The notes beneath the pieces were generated by a model. It ran no database searches. It was not told where the DNA came from and saw only the letters and a program-made list of their open reading frames with translations. Below, piece after piece: positions 40,239 through 49,774 of a stretch of 64,000 nucleotides of DNA. The stretch lies in the NCBI GenBank assembly GCA_947487205.1, contig CANKVU010000010.1:1-64000 (forward strand), in the 5' to 3' direction. Numbering within the stretch: position 1 is the first letter of the stretch; the number at the start of each line of letters is the position of its first letter. The position numbers and the translations under genes were made by a program. The stretch is from an uncultured Paracoccaceae bacterium. Its GTDB lineage: Bacteria > Pseudomonadota > Alphaproteobacteria > Rhodobacterales > Rhodobacteraceae.

Positions 40239-41156
40239 ATGACCATGACGAGTTCACGCACCTTCATGTGCGCTGCCTTGGCGTCGACCGCGATCGCATG
40301 CGGCGGCGCAGCCCAGGCGGTGACATTCGATGCCATTCAGATCTTCGGCGACAGTTTCTCGGATACCGGCGCAGGCTTTTCGCTGACCGATGGCGGAACG
40401 GCCGCCAGCTATCTCGCCGAGTATTTCGGCAATCCGGCGATCCTGCCCGACGCGCCGGATCCTGGCGAGAGCTCGATCAACTTCGCAGAGAGCGGGGCCC
40501 GGGTCGGCATCGAGGAGAGCGCCACGAGCCCGACCAGCCTGACCAACCAGGTGGACAATTACGTCTCGCTGGTCGAGAGCGGTCAGGCGACGTTCGATCC
40601 GGCCTCGACCTTGTTCTTCCTGTCGGGGGGTCTGAACGATCATCTCGAACCGGCCGGGAACGTCACCGACGCCTACCGCGAGCAGGTCGCCGACCTCGTC
40701 GCGCTGGGCGCCAGCTATATCCAGATCGCCCTCCTGCCGCGCGAGGTGCCGGCCTTCACCGACAGCGCCGACAACCTCAACCCGGCATACCGGGCGCTCG
40801 TGCCGGAACTCGACGCCACCTACGAAGGCACGAGCATCACGCTCAGCCAGTGGGGCCCCTATTTCGACGACATCATCCTGAACCCCGACACCTACGGGTT
40901 CGCCAATGTGACCGATGCCTGTCTCGACGGGTTCGGCCCGGATGCCTCGGTCTGCGAGACCCCCGAGACATACTTCTATTACTACGGCGCGCATCCCTCC
41001 GATGCGGCGCACGCGGTCGTCGGTCAGCGGCTCTATGCGGATACGCTGGAACTGGCCCCCGTGGACGATGTCGCCCCCATCCCGGTTCCGGCGGGCGGGC
41101 TGCTGCTCCTCACGGGCCTCGCCGGCCTCGGGGTGATGAGGGCGCGGCGCGCCTAG
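40239..41156 (+). CDS. Secreted SGNH/GDSL hydrolase with VPLPA-type C-terminal sorting signal
   Basis: 305 residues. Signal peptide (MCAALASTAIACGGAAQA), then a GDSL esterase/lipase domain: catalytic Ser in FGDSFSDTGA (block I) and the GAHPSDAAHAVV block V with Asp and His. The C-terminus is a membrane-sorting tail: the VPAGGLLLLTGLAGLGVM helix followed by RARRA. VPLPA/PEP-CTERM tails are cleaved and the protein fixed to the envelope or exopolymer by a sorting protease encoded elsewhere. A strong Shine-Dalgarno GGGAGG precedes the ATG, and a perfect hairpin follows the stop. Confidence 0.88.
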   Translation: MTMTSSRTFMCAALASTAIACGGAAQAVTFDAIQIFGDSFSDTGAGFSLTDGGTAASYLAEYFGNPAILPDAPDPGESSINFAESGARVGIEESATSPTSLTNQVDNYVSLVESGQATFDPASTLFFLSGGLNDHLEPAGNVTDAYREQVADLVALGASYIQIALLPREVPAFTDSADNLNPAYRALVPELDATYEGTSITLSQWGPYFDDIILNPDTYGFANVTDACLDGFGPDASVCETPETYFYYYGAHPSDAAHAVVGQRLYADTLELAPVDDVAPIPVPAGGLLLLTGLAGLGVMRARRA

Positions 41157-41177
41157 GCCGCACCGCGCGCTCGGTCA

Positions 41178-41210
41178 GACCGGGGCGGAAGTCGTCATTC
41201 CGCCCCGGTC
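41178..41210 (+). terminator. Terminator-like hairpin after the GDSL esterase gene
   Basis: Perfect 13-bp stem GACCGGGGCGGAA / TTCCGCCCCGGTC with a seven-base loop, 22 bases after the stop. There is no T tract, so it may act as a 3' mRNA protector or bidirectional end. The remaining 41211-41445 holds no further feature I can recognise. Confidence 0.6.
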
Positions 41211-41445
41211 GGCCTCCCTCTGGCGACACCAACCGCGTTTGGAGCGGTGCTCTTCCGGACCAGAAGGTCCCCTCGGTCAAAAAGGGGGCTCTCAGTCTCC
41301 TTCCTGACCTTTAACGATCCTCCCGCAGGCTCTGGGCCCGGAGGCCGGCACTTTGGCATTGCGGGGCAGCCGAATCGTGATCCAAGTCGCCCGGACGGGG
41401 GCGCCGACCCGCATGCCCCGGGACGTTGGAAACTTGGCCCGAAGG

Positions 41446-42645
41446 TCACGCGCGTCCCCCGGCGCCGCGTCGTCGGCGCAGCAGGATCAGGATCAGCGAC
41501 AGGGCGCAGAGCAGGCAGGCCATGGCGGCGAAGCCGATGCTGACGGGCAGCAGGCCCAGGGGGCCCGACAAGAGGCCGACCGACACCACCGGGATCGAGA
41601 TCGCGACATAGGCGACCACGAAATACGTGGCGACGACCGCCGACCGCGTCCCCGGCGGGCTGGCGCCCGACACGCGCATCAGGCCCCCGCGGAAGGCGAT
41701 GCCGTGGCCCAGCCCGGCGACGACGATCGCCCCGACGAGGGCAACGATGTCCCGCATCGCGAGCGCGGACGCGATCGCGACCAGGCCGGTCAGAAGCAGC
41801 GCCATCCCGACCGGGAGGCTCGTGCGCTCGGGCAGCCATCCCTCGAGGACCTGGCCCAGGCAGGACATCAGGAAGACCAGTCCGGTAACTGTCCCGATTA
41901 CCAGATGACGCCCCTCGAATCCGAGTACCTGGCCGAGATAGGCTGGCGTCACCGAGGTCAGAAACCCGCAGATCATGAACCCGGAGAAGGCGCAGATCGC
42001 CGCCGGGACGAACACGCCCCGCACCTCCGACGGCACGGCCAGCCCCTGCGGACGCAACCGGGGCTTCGTCGCGTGGGCGGCGGGCTCGGCCACCGGCCAA
42101 AGGCAGGCCAGCGCCGCGGCCACCAGAGCGAGATGCGCGACATAGGGCAGATGCAGCGGCGAGGGCAGCGCCAGGATCGCCACCGCGCCGAAGATCGGCC
42201 CCAGGCCCAGCCCCCCCATGTTGGCCGCCGTCGCGCCCAGCGTGCCGGCCCGGTCGTGGCCCGGGGGCGCCAATTCACCGACCGCGACCGTGGCGGCGGA
42301 GGTGTAGATCCCGACGGAAACGCCCGACAGCACCCGGCCCGACAGGATCAACGGCAGCCCGTCGGCCAGCGCGAAGACGAGGCTGCTCAGCCCCGACATT
42401 CCCAGCCCCGCCAGGAGCAGCGGCTTGCGCCCCACCTCGTCGGACCAGGGCCCGGTCAGCAGCAGCGCGAGGATGACGCCCACGGCGTAGGCCGCGAAGA
42501 TCACGGTGACGATCAACTGGGAATAGCCGTATTGCGCAGCATAGATCGGATAGATCGGCGTCGGGACCGTCGCCCCCAGCATGACGGTGGCAAAGGCGAA
42601 GGTACCGGCGAGGAAGGGTCCCCAACCGCTGGATCGGGCGCGCAT
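41446..42645 (-). CDS. MFS transporter
   Basis: 399 residues, twelve predicted hydrophobic segments. The MFS signature between helices 2 and 3 is GPWSDEVGRKPLLLAGLG. The substrate is unknown; the form resembles multidrug/sugar-efflux MFS proteins of the YdhP/AraJ sort. The C-terminus is a short basic tail (LRRRRGAGG). The start at 42645 lacks a clear ribosome binding site; the frame is open far upstream but without membrane character. Confidence 0.85.
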   Translation of the reverse strand: MRARSSGWGPFLAGTFAFATVMLGATVPTPIYPIYAAQYGYSQLIVTVIFAAYAVGVILALLLTGPWSDEVGRKPLLLAGLGMSGLSSLVFALADGLPLILSGRVLSGVSVGIYTSAATVAVGELAPPGHDRAGTLGATAANMGGLGLGPIFGAVAILALPSPLHLPYVAHLALVAAALACLWPVAEPAAHATKPRLRPQGLAVPSEVRGVFVPAAICAFSGFMICGFLTSVTPAYLGQVLGFEGRHLVIGTVTGLVFLMSCLGQVLEGWLPERTSLPVGMALLLTGLVAIASALAMRDIVALVGAIVVAGLGHGIAFRGGLMRVSGASPPGTRSAVVATYFVVAYVAISIPVVSVGLLSGPLGLLPVSIGFAAMACLLCALSLILILLRRRRGAGGRA

Positions 42646-42909
42646 GTCTGTGTCCGGGCTAGGGCGGGCCCTCGGGGAATGCCCGGGCCCCGTGCCGGTT
42701 CCCCCTTGCACCCCGCACGCGGTGGACAGCGCCCCCACGGCGGGATCGCGCGAGGCCGATCCGGCAGCGGCATCTGCCGCGACGTCGGTGGCGCGGCCGA
42801 TGCGGCGCCTCGCCGCGGACCGCTCGGGCCGAATGGTCGCACGCGCCACGGGTTCGGGCGCGTCCTCCGAACGATGTCGTCCGGTCTCCGCGCCGGGGAG
42901 CCGCATGCG
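42646..42909. other. Non-coding stretch upstream of the MFS gene
   Basis: 264 bases, GC-rich, between the MFS start and the terminator of the VPLPA gene. I see no coding frame with family character on either strand, no tRNA and no clear promoter box. Confidence 0.5.
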
Positions 42910-42936
42910 AAAAGGGCCCCGATCGAGGGGGCCCTT
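42910..42936 (-). terminator. Rho-independent terminator of the VPLPA protein gene
   Basis: Stem AAGGGCCCC / GGGGCCCTT (9 bp, 42912-42936) with a seven-base loop; on the minus strand it is followed by TTTT. It lies 25 bases after the stop of the gene at 42961. Confidence 0.75.
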
Positions 42937-42960
42937 CCCGTCTGTTTCAACCGCGTGGGA

Positions 42961-43572
42961 TCAGGCGGTCTTGCGACGGCGCAGGAAGCCCATGCCGCCC
43001 AGCGCGCTGAGCAGCAGGACGCCGCCCGCCGGCAGCGGAACCGCCGAGACGCGGAAGTCGGCCGAACCGCCGACGGGACGGTTCGTCTCGTCGATGCCGA
43101 TCGTGTAGGTGCCGGCCGCCAGCTTGGCGAAGATCGGCGTGTCGGTATCGGGCTTGATGTAGTTGCCCTCGCCGTTCTGGCCGGTCACCAGGTTGCAGGG
43201 CCCCGCGATGATCGAGAACGCGGCATCGTTGCAACCGGTGGAATTGGCGTCGCCGGTCTGCAGGAAATTGCCCTCGGAATCGCGCAGGACGAAACCGGAA
43301 TATTGCTTGCTGTCGGCGTTGTTCGGGATGTAGTTCTCGAAATAGAGGTCGAATGCCTTGTCGGAGTTGAAGGTGATGTATCCCGAGAACGGGGTCGAAT
43401 TCCAGGTGAAGTCGAAATCGGCTTCGTTCTGGTCGGGGTCGATCCCCATCGAGACGCCGTTGGTCGCGGTGTTGTCGCCGGTATACCCGTCGTCGATATA
43501 GGTGAACGCCGAAGCGGCGAAGGGCAGAGCGGCCAGCGCGGTGGCGCCGATGATGGTCTTAAGAAGGGTCAT
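42961..43572 (-). CDS. Secreted VPLPA-CTERM protein, unknown domain
   Basis: 203 residues. Signal peptide (MTLLKTIIGATALAALPFAA, cut after ASA), a beta-rich acidic mature domain with two cysteines (TGCNDAAF and GPCNLV) and the textbook tail VPLPAGGVLLLSALGGMGF followed by RRRK. I do not recognise the mature domain. The coding region is less GC-rich than its neighbours. The ATG at 43572 follows AAAGGAA; a start 33 bases upstream would place charged residues before the signal peptide. Confidence 0.85.
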   Translation of the reverse strand: MTLLKTIIGATALAALPFAASAFTYIDDGYTGDNTATNGVSMGIDPDQNEADFDFTWNSTPFSGYITFNSDKAFDLYFENYIPNNADSKQYSGFVLRDSEGNFLQTGDANSTGCNDAAFSIIAGPCNLVTGQNGEGNYIKPDTDTPIFAKLAAGTYTIGIDETNRPVGGSADFRVSAVPLPAGGVLLLSALGGMGFLRRRKTA

Positions 43573-43904
43573 GTTCGAAATTCCTTTCTTTCCCTTGGCT
43601 ACCATTTACTCGTCGAGGCGACGGCCCCCGAGAACGGAATAGCCCTACTCGACACCGGCGCCGGTCGAATTCAACGAATTTCAATTCAAAGGCGTCAAAT
43701 CCACGGATCGCGCCCCGAATACGAAAACAATGGTCGTGCTTTCTTAAAATTGTACGTTCGACCGGAACGCCCCTGCCCCGCCTGCCGGCGCTGGCCTCGC
43801 CTTGCGGTCGATCTCCCCAAGGGTGATTCCGGGCCAAGCGCCCCACCCCCTCAACATATCCGCCCGCGGCCCTATACTCCCGATGACCGGACCCGGAGGC
43901 ATGC
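43573..43904. promoter_or_regulatory. AT-richer divergent promoter region (VPLPA gene / glpD)
   Basis: 332 bases, visibly lower in GC between 43660 and 43750 (runs such as ttcttaaaattg). Towards glpD there is a strong -10 TATACT at 43873-43878, about 27 bases upstream of the ATG, with no convincing -35 (TCAACA at 43851 is the best). No coding frame is supported. Both directions probably start here. Confidence 0.45.
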
Positions 43905-45533
43905 ATGGCGGACCATACCGAAGTGACCGAGAAGATCTTCGACCTCTTCGTGATCGGAGGCGGGATCAACGGCACCGGCATCGCCCGGGACGCCCAGGGG
44001 CGCGGACTTCAGGTCTGCCTCGCCGAGATGGGCGACCTGGCCGAGGCGACCTCGTCGAAATCGACGAAACTCTTCCACGGCGGGCTGCGCTACCTGGAAT
44101 TCTTCGAGGTGGGACTCGTCAAGAAGGCGTTGATCGAACGCGAGGTGCTGCTCGAGGCGATGCCCCACATCTCCTGGCCGATGCGCTTCGTGCTGCCCTA
44201 CTCGCCCGACATGCGCTTCGAGGGCGAGACGCCCACCTCGCGGCTGCTCAACCGGGTGATGCCCTGGATGAAGGGACGCCGCCCCGACTGGATCATCCGC
44301 CTGGGGCTGTTCCTCTACGACAATCTGGGCGGGCGGAAGCACCTGAAGGGCACGACGACCATCGACCTGACGACGGCGCCCGAGGGCCGGCCCATCAAGG
44401 ACCGGTTCCGCAAGGCGTACGAATACTCCGATTGCTGGGTCGAGGATTCCCGCCTCGTGGCGCTGAACGCCCGCGACGCCGAGGCGCGCGGGGCCACCGT
44501 GATGACCCGCACCAAGGTCGTCTCGGCCGAACGCGACGGCGCCAGCTGGGCCATCACCGTCGAGGATGTCGAAACCGGCGCGCAGGAACTCCTGCGCTCA
44601 AGGGGGCTCGTGAATGCCGGCGGTCCCTGGGTCGAGAACGTGGTGCGCAACACCGTGCGGATGAACTCGTCCGAAGGCGTGCGCCTCGTGCGCGGCAGCC
44701 ACATCGTGGTGCCCAAGCTCTACGACCACGGCAAGGCGTATTTCTTCCAGGGCGAGGACGGACGCATCATCTTCGCCATCCCCTACGAGACCGACTTCAC
44801 CCTGATCGGCACCACCGACAAGGACCACGGCCGCGACCCCACGGTGAAGCCCGAGATCTCGGACGACGAGGCCGATTACCTCTGCGCCTTCGCCTCGAAC
44901 TACTTCGAGAAGGAGGTCCGCCGCGACGATGTCGTCTGGACCTATTCCGGGGTCCGGCCGCTCTACGACGACGGCGCGAAATCGGCGACGGCGGCGACCC
45001 GCGACTACGTGCTCTCGGTCGATGCCGGCCCCGCCACCGACGGGCCGCTGGGGTCCGAACCGCCGCTGCTCAACGTCTTCGGGGGCAAGATCACCACCTA
45101 CCGCAAGCTCGCCGAACAGGCGTTGGGCAAGCTGGCGCCGCATTTCCCGGCCATGACGGGCGACTGGACGGCGCGCGTCCCCCTGCCTGGCGGCGATTTC
45201 CCCGTCGATGGCGTGCCGGGTCTCGTCTCCGACCTGCGCGAGCGGCATCCCTTCCTCGACGAATACTGGGCGCGGCGGCTGGTGCGCGCCTACGGCACCG
45301 AGGCGGCCGAGATCTGCGCGGGCGCAAGCACGGCCGACGACATGGGACGCGCCTTCGGCGGCACCCTGACCGAGGCCGAGCTGCGCTGGCTGATGCGGAA
45401 GGAATACGCCCGCCGGGCCGAGGACGTGGTCTGGCGGCGCACCAAGCTCGGATTGCGGATGAGCGCCGAGCAGATCGAGGCGCTCGACGCCTGGATGCTG
45501 GAGGAACGGGGCATGGCGCGAGCCGCCGAATGA
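43905..45533 (+). CDS. glpD: Aerobic glycerol-3-phosphate dehydrogenase
   Basis: 542 residues; FAD enzyme oxidising glycerol-3-phosphate to dihydroxyacetone phosphate and passing electrons to quinone at the inner membrane. FAD motif FVIGGGINGTGIARDAQGRG at the N-terminus, then SSKSTKLFHGGLRYLEFFE, and GTTDKDHGRDP. The C-terminal domain (about 400-535) is normal. glpK follows one gene later; no glpF or repressor is nearby. Confidence 0.96.
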   Translation: MADHTEVTEKIFDLFVIGGGINGTGIARDAQGRGLQVCLAEMGDLAEATSSKSTKLFHGGLRYLEFFEVGLVKKALIEREVLLEAMPHISWPMRFVLPYSPDMRFEGETPTSRLLNRVMPWMKGRRPDWIIRLGLFLYDNLGGRKHLKGTTTIDLTTAPEGRPIKDRFRKAYEYSDCWVEDSRLVALNARDAEARGATVMTRTKVVSAERDGASWAITVEDVETGAQELLRSRGLVNAGGPWVENVVRNTVRMNSSEGVRLVRGSHIVVPKLYDHGKAYFFQGEDGRIIFAIPYETDFTLIGTTDKDHGRDPTVKPEISDDEADYLCAFASNYFEKEVRRDDVVWTYSGVRPLYDDGAKSATAATRDYVLSVDAGPATDGPLGSEPPLLNVFGGKITTYRKLAEQALGKLAPHFPAMTGDWTARVPLPGGDFPVDGVPGLVSDLRERHPFLDEYWARRLVRAYGTEAAEICAGASTADDMGRAFGGTLTEAELRWLMRKEYARRAEDVVWRRTKLGLRMSAEQIEALDAWMLEERGMARAAE

Positions 45534-46009
45534 GGGCCGCGGCCGCATTGCTTCTCTCCCTAGCCCCCGTGGCGGTCGCGGCGCAGGATGGCGCCCCGCC
45601 CAGCGACGCCCGCGCCGCGATCGAGGCGCGGCTCGCGGCCATGAATCCCTGCGAGCCCCTGGGGTCCGAGATCGCCGGCATGTCGCTCGATCTGGGCCAG
45701 GTCCGGTCGGTCCGCCTTCGACGGGCGGACCTGCACCTCGACGGCGACCGGGTGACCCTCGAGGCCGGGGGCCGGCTGACCTGCCGCGGCCCCGGCCGCC
45801 CGCCCGGCGAGGACCTATCCGCCGATATCGGCGCCGAGCTTTCCGCCAGCCTGGCCCGCTGCGAGATCGAGCGGACCAGCGTCAACATCTCCGATCCCGG
45901 CGGAGAGATGGCCTGGGCGCTCGATCTGGCCGCGCCGGTGATCGAGGGCCTTCTGGCCGACAGGATCGCGGAGGAGGCCCGCCGCGCCTGCAACGATTTC
46001 GCGCAATGA
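45530..46009 (+). CDS. Secreted protein of unknown function in the glp operon
   Basis: 159 residues with a Sec signal peptide (LLLSLAPVAVAAQDG). The mature part has four cysteines (NPCEPL, LTCRGP, ARCEIE, RACNDF) suited to two disulfides in the periplasm. The ATG overlaps the glpD stop (ATGA), and glpK starts 69 bases on. No family recognised. Confidence 0.72.
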   Translation: MRAAAALLLSLAPVAVAAQDGAPPSDARAAIEARLAAMNPCEPLGSEIAGMSLDLGQVRSVRLRRADLHLDGDRVTLEAGGRLTCRGPGRPPGEDLSADIGAELSASLARCEIERTSVNISDPGGEMAWALDLAAPVIEGLLADRIAEEARRACNDFAQ

Positions 46010-46078
46010 CCGCGCGGCCGCGGCTTGCCGTCGCGGCCCGCAACCATATGGTTCCGGCCGCAGAAGGGGAGGACAGAC

Positions 46079-47566
46079 ATGACCCATATCATGGCGATCG
46101 ATCAGGGCACGACCTCGAGTCGGGCGATCATCTTCGACGAGCGGATGAAGATCGTGGCCAGCGCGCAGGAGGAGTTCGAGCAGCACTACCCCGCCTCCGG
46201 CTGGGTGGAGCACGACCCCTCCGACCTGTGGTCCTCCACCGCCGCCACCTGCCGGTCGGTGATCGAGAAGGCCGGCATCCCGGAAGGCGACATCGCCGGG
46301 ATCGGCATCACCAACCAGCGCGAAACGGTCGTCGTCTGGGAGAAGGCCACCGGCCGGGCGATCCACAACGCCATCGTCTGGCAGGACCGGCGCACCTCCG
46401 AGATCTGCCAGCAAATGCGCGATGCCGGCCACGAGGACCAGGTGATCGAGAAGACGGGGCTCCTTCTCGATCCCTACTTCTCCGGCACCAAGCTCAAGTG
46501 GATTCTCGACGAGGTCGAGGGCAGCCGCGAGCGGGCGCGCAAGGGCGAGCTGCTGTTCGGCACCGTCGATACCTACCTGATCTGGCGCATGACGGGGGGC
46601 CGCTCGCATGTGACCGACGCCACCAATGCCTGCCGCACCCTGCTCTACGACAGCTTCAAGGGCGGCTGGTCCACCACCATCTGCGGCATGCTCGACATCC
46701 CGATGGAGATGCTGCCGGAGGTCTGCGACAGCGCCTGCGAGTTCGGACATACCCGCCCCGACCTCTTCGGGCGCGAGATCCCAATCCTGGGCGTCGCCGG
46801 CGACCAGCAGGCCGCCACGATCGGACAGGCCTGCTTCCGGCCCGGGATGCTGAAATCGACCTACGGGACGGGGTGCTTCGCGCTCCTCAACACCGGCGAG
46901 ACGCCGGTCCGATCCCAGAACCGGCTGCTGACCACCGTCGCCTACCAGTTCGACGGCACCCCCACCTATGCCCTCGAAGGGTCGATCTTCGTCGCCGGCG
47001 CGGTGGTCCAGTGGCTGCGCGACGGGTTGAAGATCATCCGCTCCGCCTCCGAAACGCAGGGCCTCGCAGAGCGCGCCGATGACGGGCAGGACGTGGTGCT
47101 CGTCCCCGCCTTCGTCGGCCTCGGCGCCCCCTACTGGAACGCCGAATGCCGGGGCGCGATCTACGGGCTGACCCGCAATTCGGGGCCGGAGGAATTCGCC
47201 AAGGCGGCGCTGGAATCCGTGGGCTACCAGACCCGCGACCTGCTGGAGGCGATGGCGGCCGACTGGGACGACATGGGCGAGCCCGAGACCCTGCGCGTCG
47301 ATGGCGGCATGAGCGCGTCCGACTGGGCGATGCAATTCCTCTCCGACATCATCGGCGCCAAGGTCGACCGTCCCGAGGTGCTGGAGACGACCGCCCTCGG
47401 CGCCGCCTGGCTCGCCGGGATGAAGGCCGGCCTCTATCCCGACCAGGAGGGGTTCGCGAAGGGTTGGGAACTCGACCGGTCCTTCGAGCCCGCGATGGAC
47501 GAGGAAGTCCGCACGCGCAAATACGACCGATGGAAGCGCGCGGTCGATGCGACGATGCGGGTATGA
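46079..47566 (+). CDS. glpK: Glycerol kinase
   Basis: 495 residues of the FGGY family. Phosphate-binding [38 protein letters not shown], and the second-lobe [13 protein letters not shown] and [14 protein letters not shown]. It phosphorylates glycerol to glycerol-3-phosphate for GlpD. The ATG at 46079 has GGGGAGG upstream. The allosteric EIIA-Glc site of enteric enzymes is not expected in this group. Confidence 0.97.
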   Translation: MTHIMAIDQGTTSSRAIIFDERMKIVASAQEEFEQHYPASGWVEHDPSDLWSSTAATCRSVIEKAGIPEGDIAGIGITNQRETVVVWEKATGRAIHNAIVWQDRRTSEICQQMRDAGHEDQVIEKTGLLLDPYFSGTKLKWILDEVEGSRERARKGELLFGTVDTYLIWRMTGGRSHVTDATNACRTLLYDSFKGGWSTTICGMLDIPMEMLPEVCDSACEFGHTRPDLFGREIPILGVAGDQQAATIGQACFRPGMLKSTYGTGCFALLNTGETPVRSQNRLLTTVAYQFDGTPTYALEGSIFVAGAVVQWLRDGLKIIRSASETQGLAERADDGQDVVLVPAFVGLGAPYWNAECRGAIYGLTRNSGPEEFAKAALESVGYQTRDLLEAMAADWDDMGEPETLRVDGGMSASDWAMQFLSDIIGAKVDRPEVLETTALGAAWLAGMKAGLYPDQEGFAKGWELDRSFEPAMDEEVRTRKYDRWKRAVDATMRV

Positions 47567-47717
47567 CGGGCAGGGTGGCCTCGAATTTACGCAGCGTCAA
47601 TTAATTCCGCCCTCCGCTCTTGGCGGGGTCCGGATCGGGCCTAGGGTGATCGGGATGGCGTCACGTTCCCGCGAGGTCAGCGGCCGGGACGCGCCCATAT
47701 CCGGCGGAGACCCGATC

Positions 47718-49709
47718 ATGCCCCGAATACTGACGCGCCTCGCCCTCCTGGTCGTCCTCGCCTTCGGGCAGGCCGCTTTCGCGCAATCGGACGACGGATC
47801 GGGCGGGAACGGGTACGAACTGGAACCGCCACGCGTGGTCCTGAACGGGGTGCCCTTCGAGCAGACGATCCGTGCATCGAGCCCGCCCGACGCCCCCCTG
47901 ACGCTCGAAGTGGCCGGCCAGGGCTACGACGTGCCCCCCGACGCCTTCTCCCGGGCCGAGGACGGCGTCGCCTTCGAGGCGACGGTGGAGGACATCACCG
48001 CCTCGGGCGGGGACGACGTGCCCCTGACGCTGACCCGCGACGGCGAGACGCTGGCCGAGGGCACGACCGACACCCTTCCCGGCTGGCTGTCGGTCCTGCC
48101 CGCGCTCCTGGCCATCGGCATCGCCCTGGCCACGCGGCAGGTCATCCCGTCGCTGTTCCTGGGCATCGTGCTCGGCGCCTGGTTCACCTACGGCCTGTCG
48201 ATCCCGGGGATCTGGTTCGGACTGCTCGACACGATCCAGATCTACGTGCTCGAGGCGCTGGTGCCCCCCGACGGCTCCAAGAGCCACATGCAGATCGTCA
48301 TCTTCACGCTGATGATGGGCGGCATGATCGGCATCATCTACCGCAACGGCGGCGCGCATGCGATCGCCGACCGCATCGCCTCCATGGCCCGCACGCGCCG
48401 GCGCACGCAGCTCTCCACCTGCGGCATGGGCTTCGCGATCTTCTTCTCGACCTACGCGAACTCGCTCATCGTCGGGAACTCGATGCGGCCCGTCTGCGAC
48501 CGGATGCGGATTAGCCGCGAGAAGCTCGCCTACATCGTCGATTCGACCGCGGCCCCCCTCGCCTCCGTCGCCATCATCTCCACCTGGATCGGCTACCAGC
48601 TCGGCCTGATCGAGGAGGCGACCGCCGGGATCGGCCTCGACGAGGGCGCCTATTCGATCTTCCTCTCCGCCCTGCCCTACAACTTCTACCCCATCTTCGC
48701 CCTCGCCATGGTCATCCTCGTGGGCTGGACGGGGCGGGATTACGGCCCCATGGCCAAGGCCGAGCGCCGCGCCTACCACGAGGGCAAGCTCACCCGCGAC
48801 GACGCCAATGTCGACGCCGAAAGCGACGAGGAGGAGGGCGGCGGAGAGCTGCGCCTGAAGGAGGGCGTGACCCAGCGGTCCCTCAACGCCCTGATCCCGA
48901 TCGGGGTGATGATCGTCATGGTCGCCGCCGGGATCTGGGTCACCGGCGAGGGCGACACCGTGCGCCAGATCATGGGCTCGGCCGAGGGCAACACCGCGCT
49001 GGTCTGGGCCGCGCTCGTCTCCGTCGTGGTGGCCGCCGCGCTGTCGATCGGCCAGGGCCTCCTGTCGATGAAGGAGACGATGGCCGCCTGGTTCGCCGGC
49101 CTGCGCTCCGTGCTCTTCGTGATGATCATCCTGACCATGGCCTGGGCGATCGCCGCCATTGCCTCGGACCTGCATACCGCGAACTACCTCGTCCAGGTGC
49201 TGGGCGACACGATCCCGCCGCAATGGCTCCCCACCCTCCTGTTCGTCCTCTCGGCGGCGGTCTCCTTCGCGGTCGGCACCTCCTGGGGCACGATGGGCAT
49301 CCTGATGCCGCTCGCCGTGCCGCTCATCTGGGCACTGATGCAGAATGCCGGCCTCGGGATCGAGGAGCAGGGCTACATCTTCTACGCCACGATCGGCACG
49401 ATCCTCGCCGGTTCGGTCTGGGGCGACCATTGTTCCCCGATCTCGGACACGACCGTGATCTCCTCGGTGGCCTCGGGTTCGGACCATATCGATCACGTCC
49501 GCACCCAGATTCCCTACGCCCTGACGGTGGGCGGCGTGTCGATGGCGGTCGGGTTGATCCCCACCGGCTACGGCGTGCCGTGGTACCTCACCCTGCCGCT
49601 CGGCGTGGCCGTGCTCTACGCCATCCTGCGCCTGATCGGCCGCCCGATCGACGAGGACGCCGAGAAGGAGGCCGGCACCGAGCCGGGCGCCGCCCAGCCG
49701 GCGGAGTGA
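47718..49709 (+). CDS. nhaC: NhaC-family Na+/H+ antiporter with N-terminal secreted domain
   Basis: 663 residues. A signal peptide (MPRILTRLALLVVLAFGQAA) and about 95 residues of a beta-rich periplasmic domain (RVVLNGVPFEQTI...) precede the membrane part, which starts near LPGWLSVLPALLAIGIALAT. The family signature VWGDHCSPISDTTVISS and SGSDHIDHVRTQIPYAL is present. An acidic cytoplasmic loop (DAESDEEEGGGEL) lies mid-protein. It exchanges Na+ or amines for protons across the inner membrane; the substrate is not certain. An ATG at 47655 would be possible but lies before the signal peptide. Confidence 0.9.
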   Translation: MPRILTRLALLVVLAFGQAAFAQSDDGSGGNGYELEPPRVVLNGVPFEQTIRASSPPDAPLTLEVAGQGYDVPPDAFSRAEDGVAFEATVEDITASGGDDVPLTLTRDGETLAEGTTDTLPGWLSVLPALLAIGIALATRQVIPSLFLGIVLGAWFTYGLSIPGIWFGLLDTIQIYVLEALVPPDGSKSHMQIVIFTLMMGGMIGIIYRNGGAHAIADRIASMARTRRRTQLSTCGMGFAIFFSTYANSLIVGNSMRPVCDRMRISREKLAYIVDSTAAPLASVAIISTWIGYQLGLIEEATAGIGLDEGAYSIFLSALPYNFYPIFALAMVILVGWTGRDYGPMAKAERRAYHEGKLTRDDANVDAESDEEEGGGELRLKEGVTQRSLNALIPIGVMIVMVAAGIWVTGEGDTVRQIMGSAEGNTALVWAALVSVVVAAALSIGQGLLSMKETMAAWFAGLRSVLFVMIILTMAWAIAAIASDLHTANYLVQVLGDTIPPQWLPTLLFVLSAAVSFAVGTSWGTMGILMPLAVPLIWALMQNAGLGIEEQGYIFYATIGTILAGSVWGDHCSPISDTTVISSVASGSDHIDHVRTQIPYALTVGGVSMAVGLIPTGYGVPWYLTLPLGVAVLYAILRLIGRPIDEDAEKEAGTEPGAAQPAE

Positions 49710-49774
49710 CGACGCACCCTCTGGCCCCCCGCCGCGCCGGGCGTTAAGGAGATCGTCGGACCAGGAGGGCCCCG

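Noticed and set aside
41353-43926. 857-codon plus-strand frame across the MFS and VPLPA genes
   Set aside because: Arg/Gln/His-rich antisense reading without family character; the minus-strand genes explain the region.
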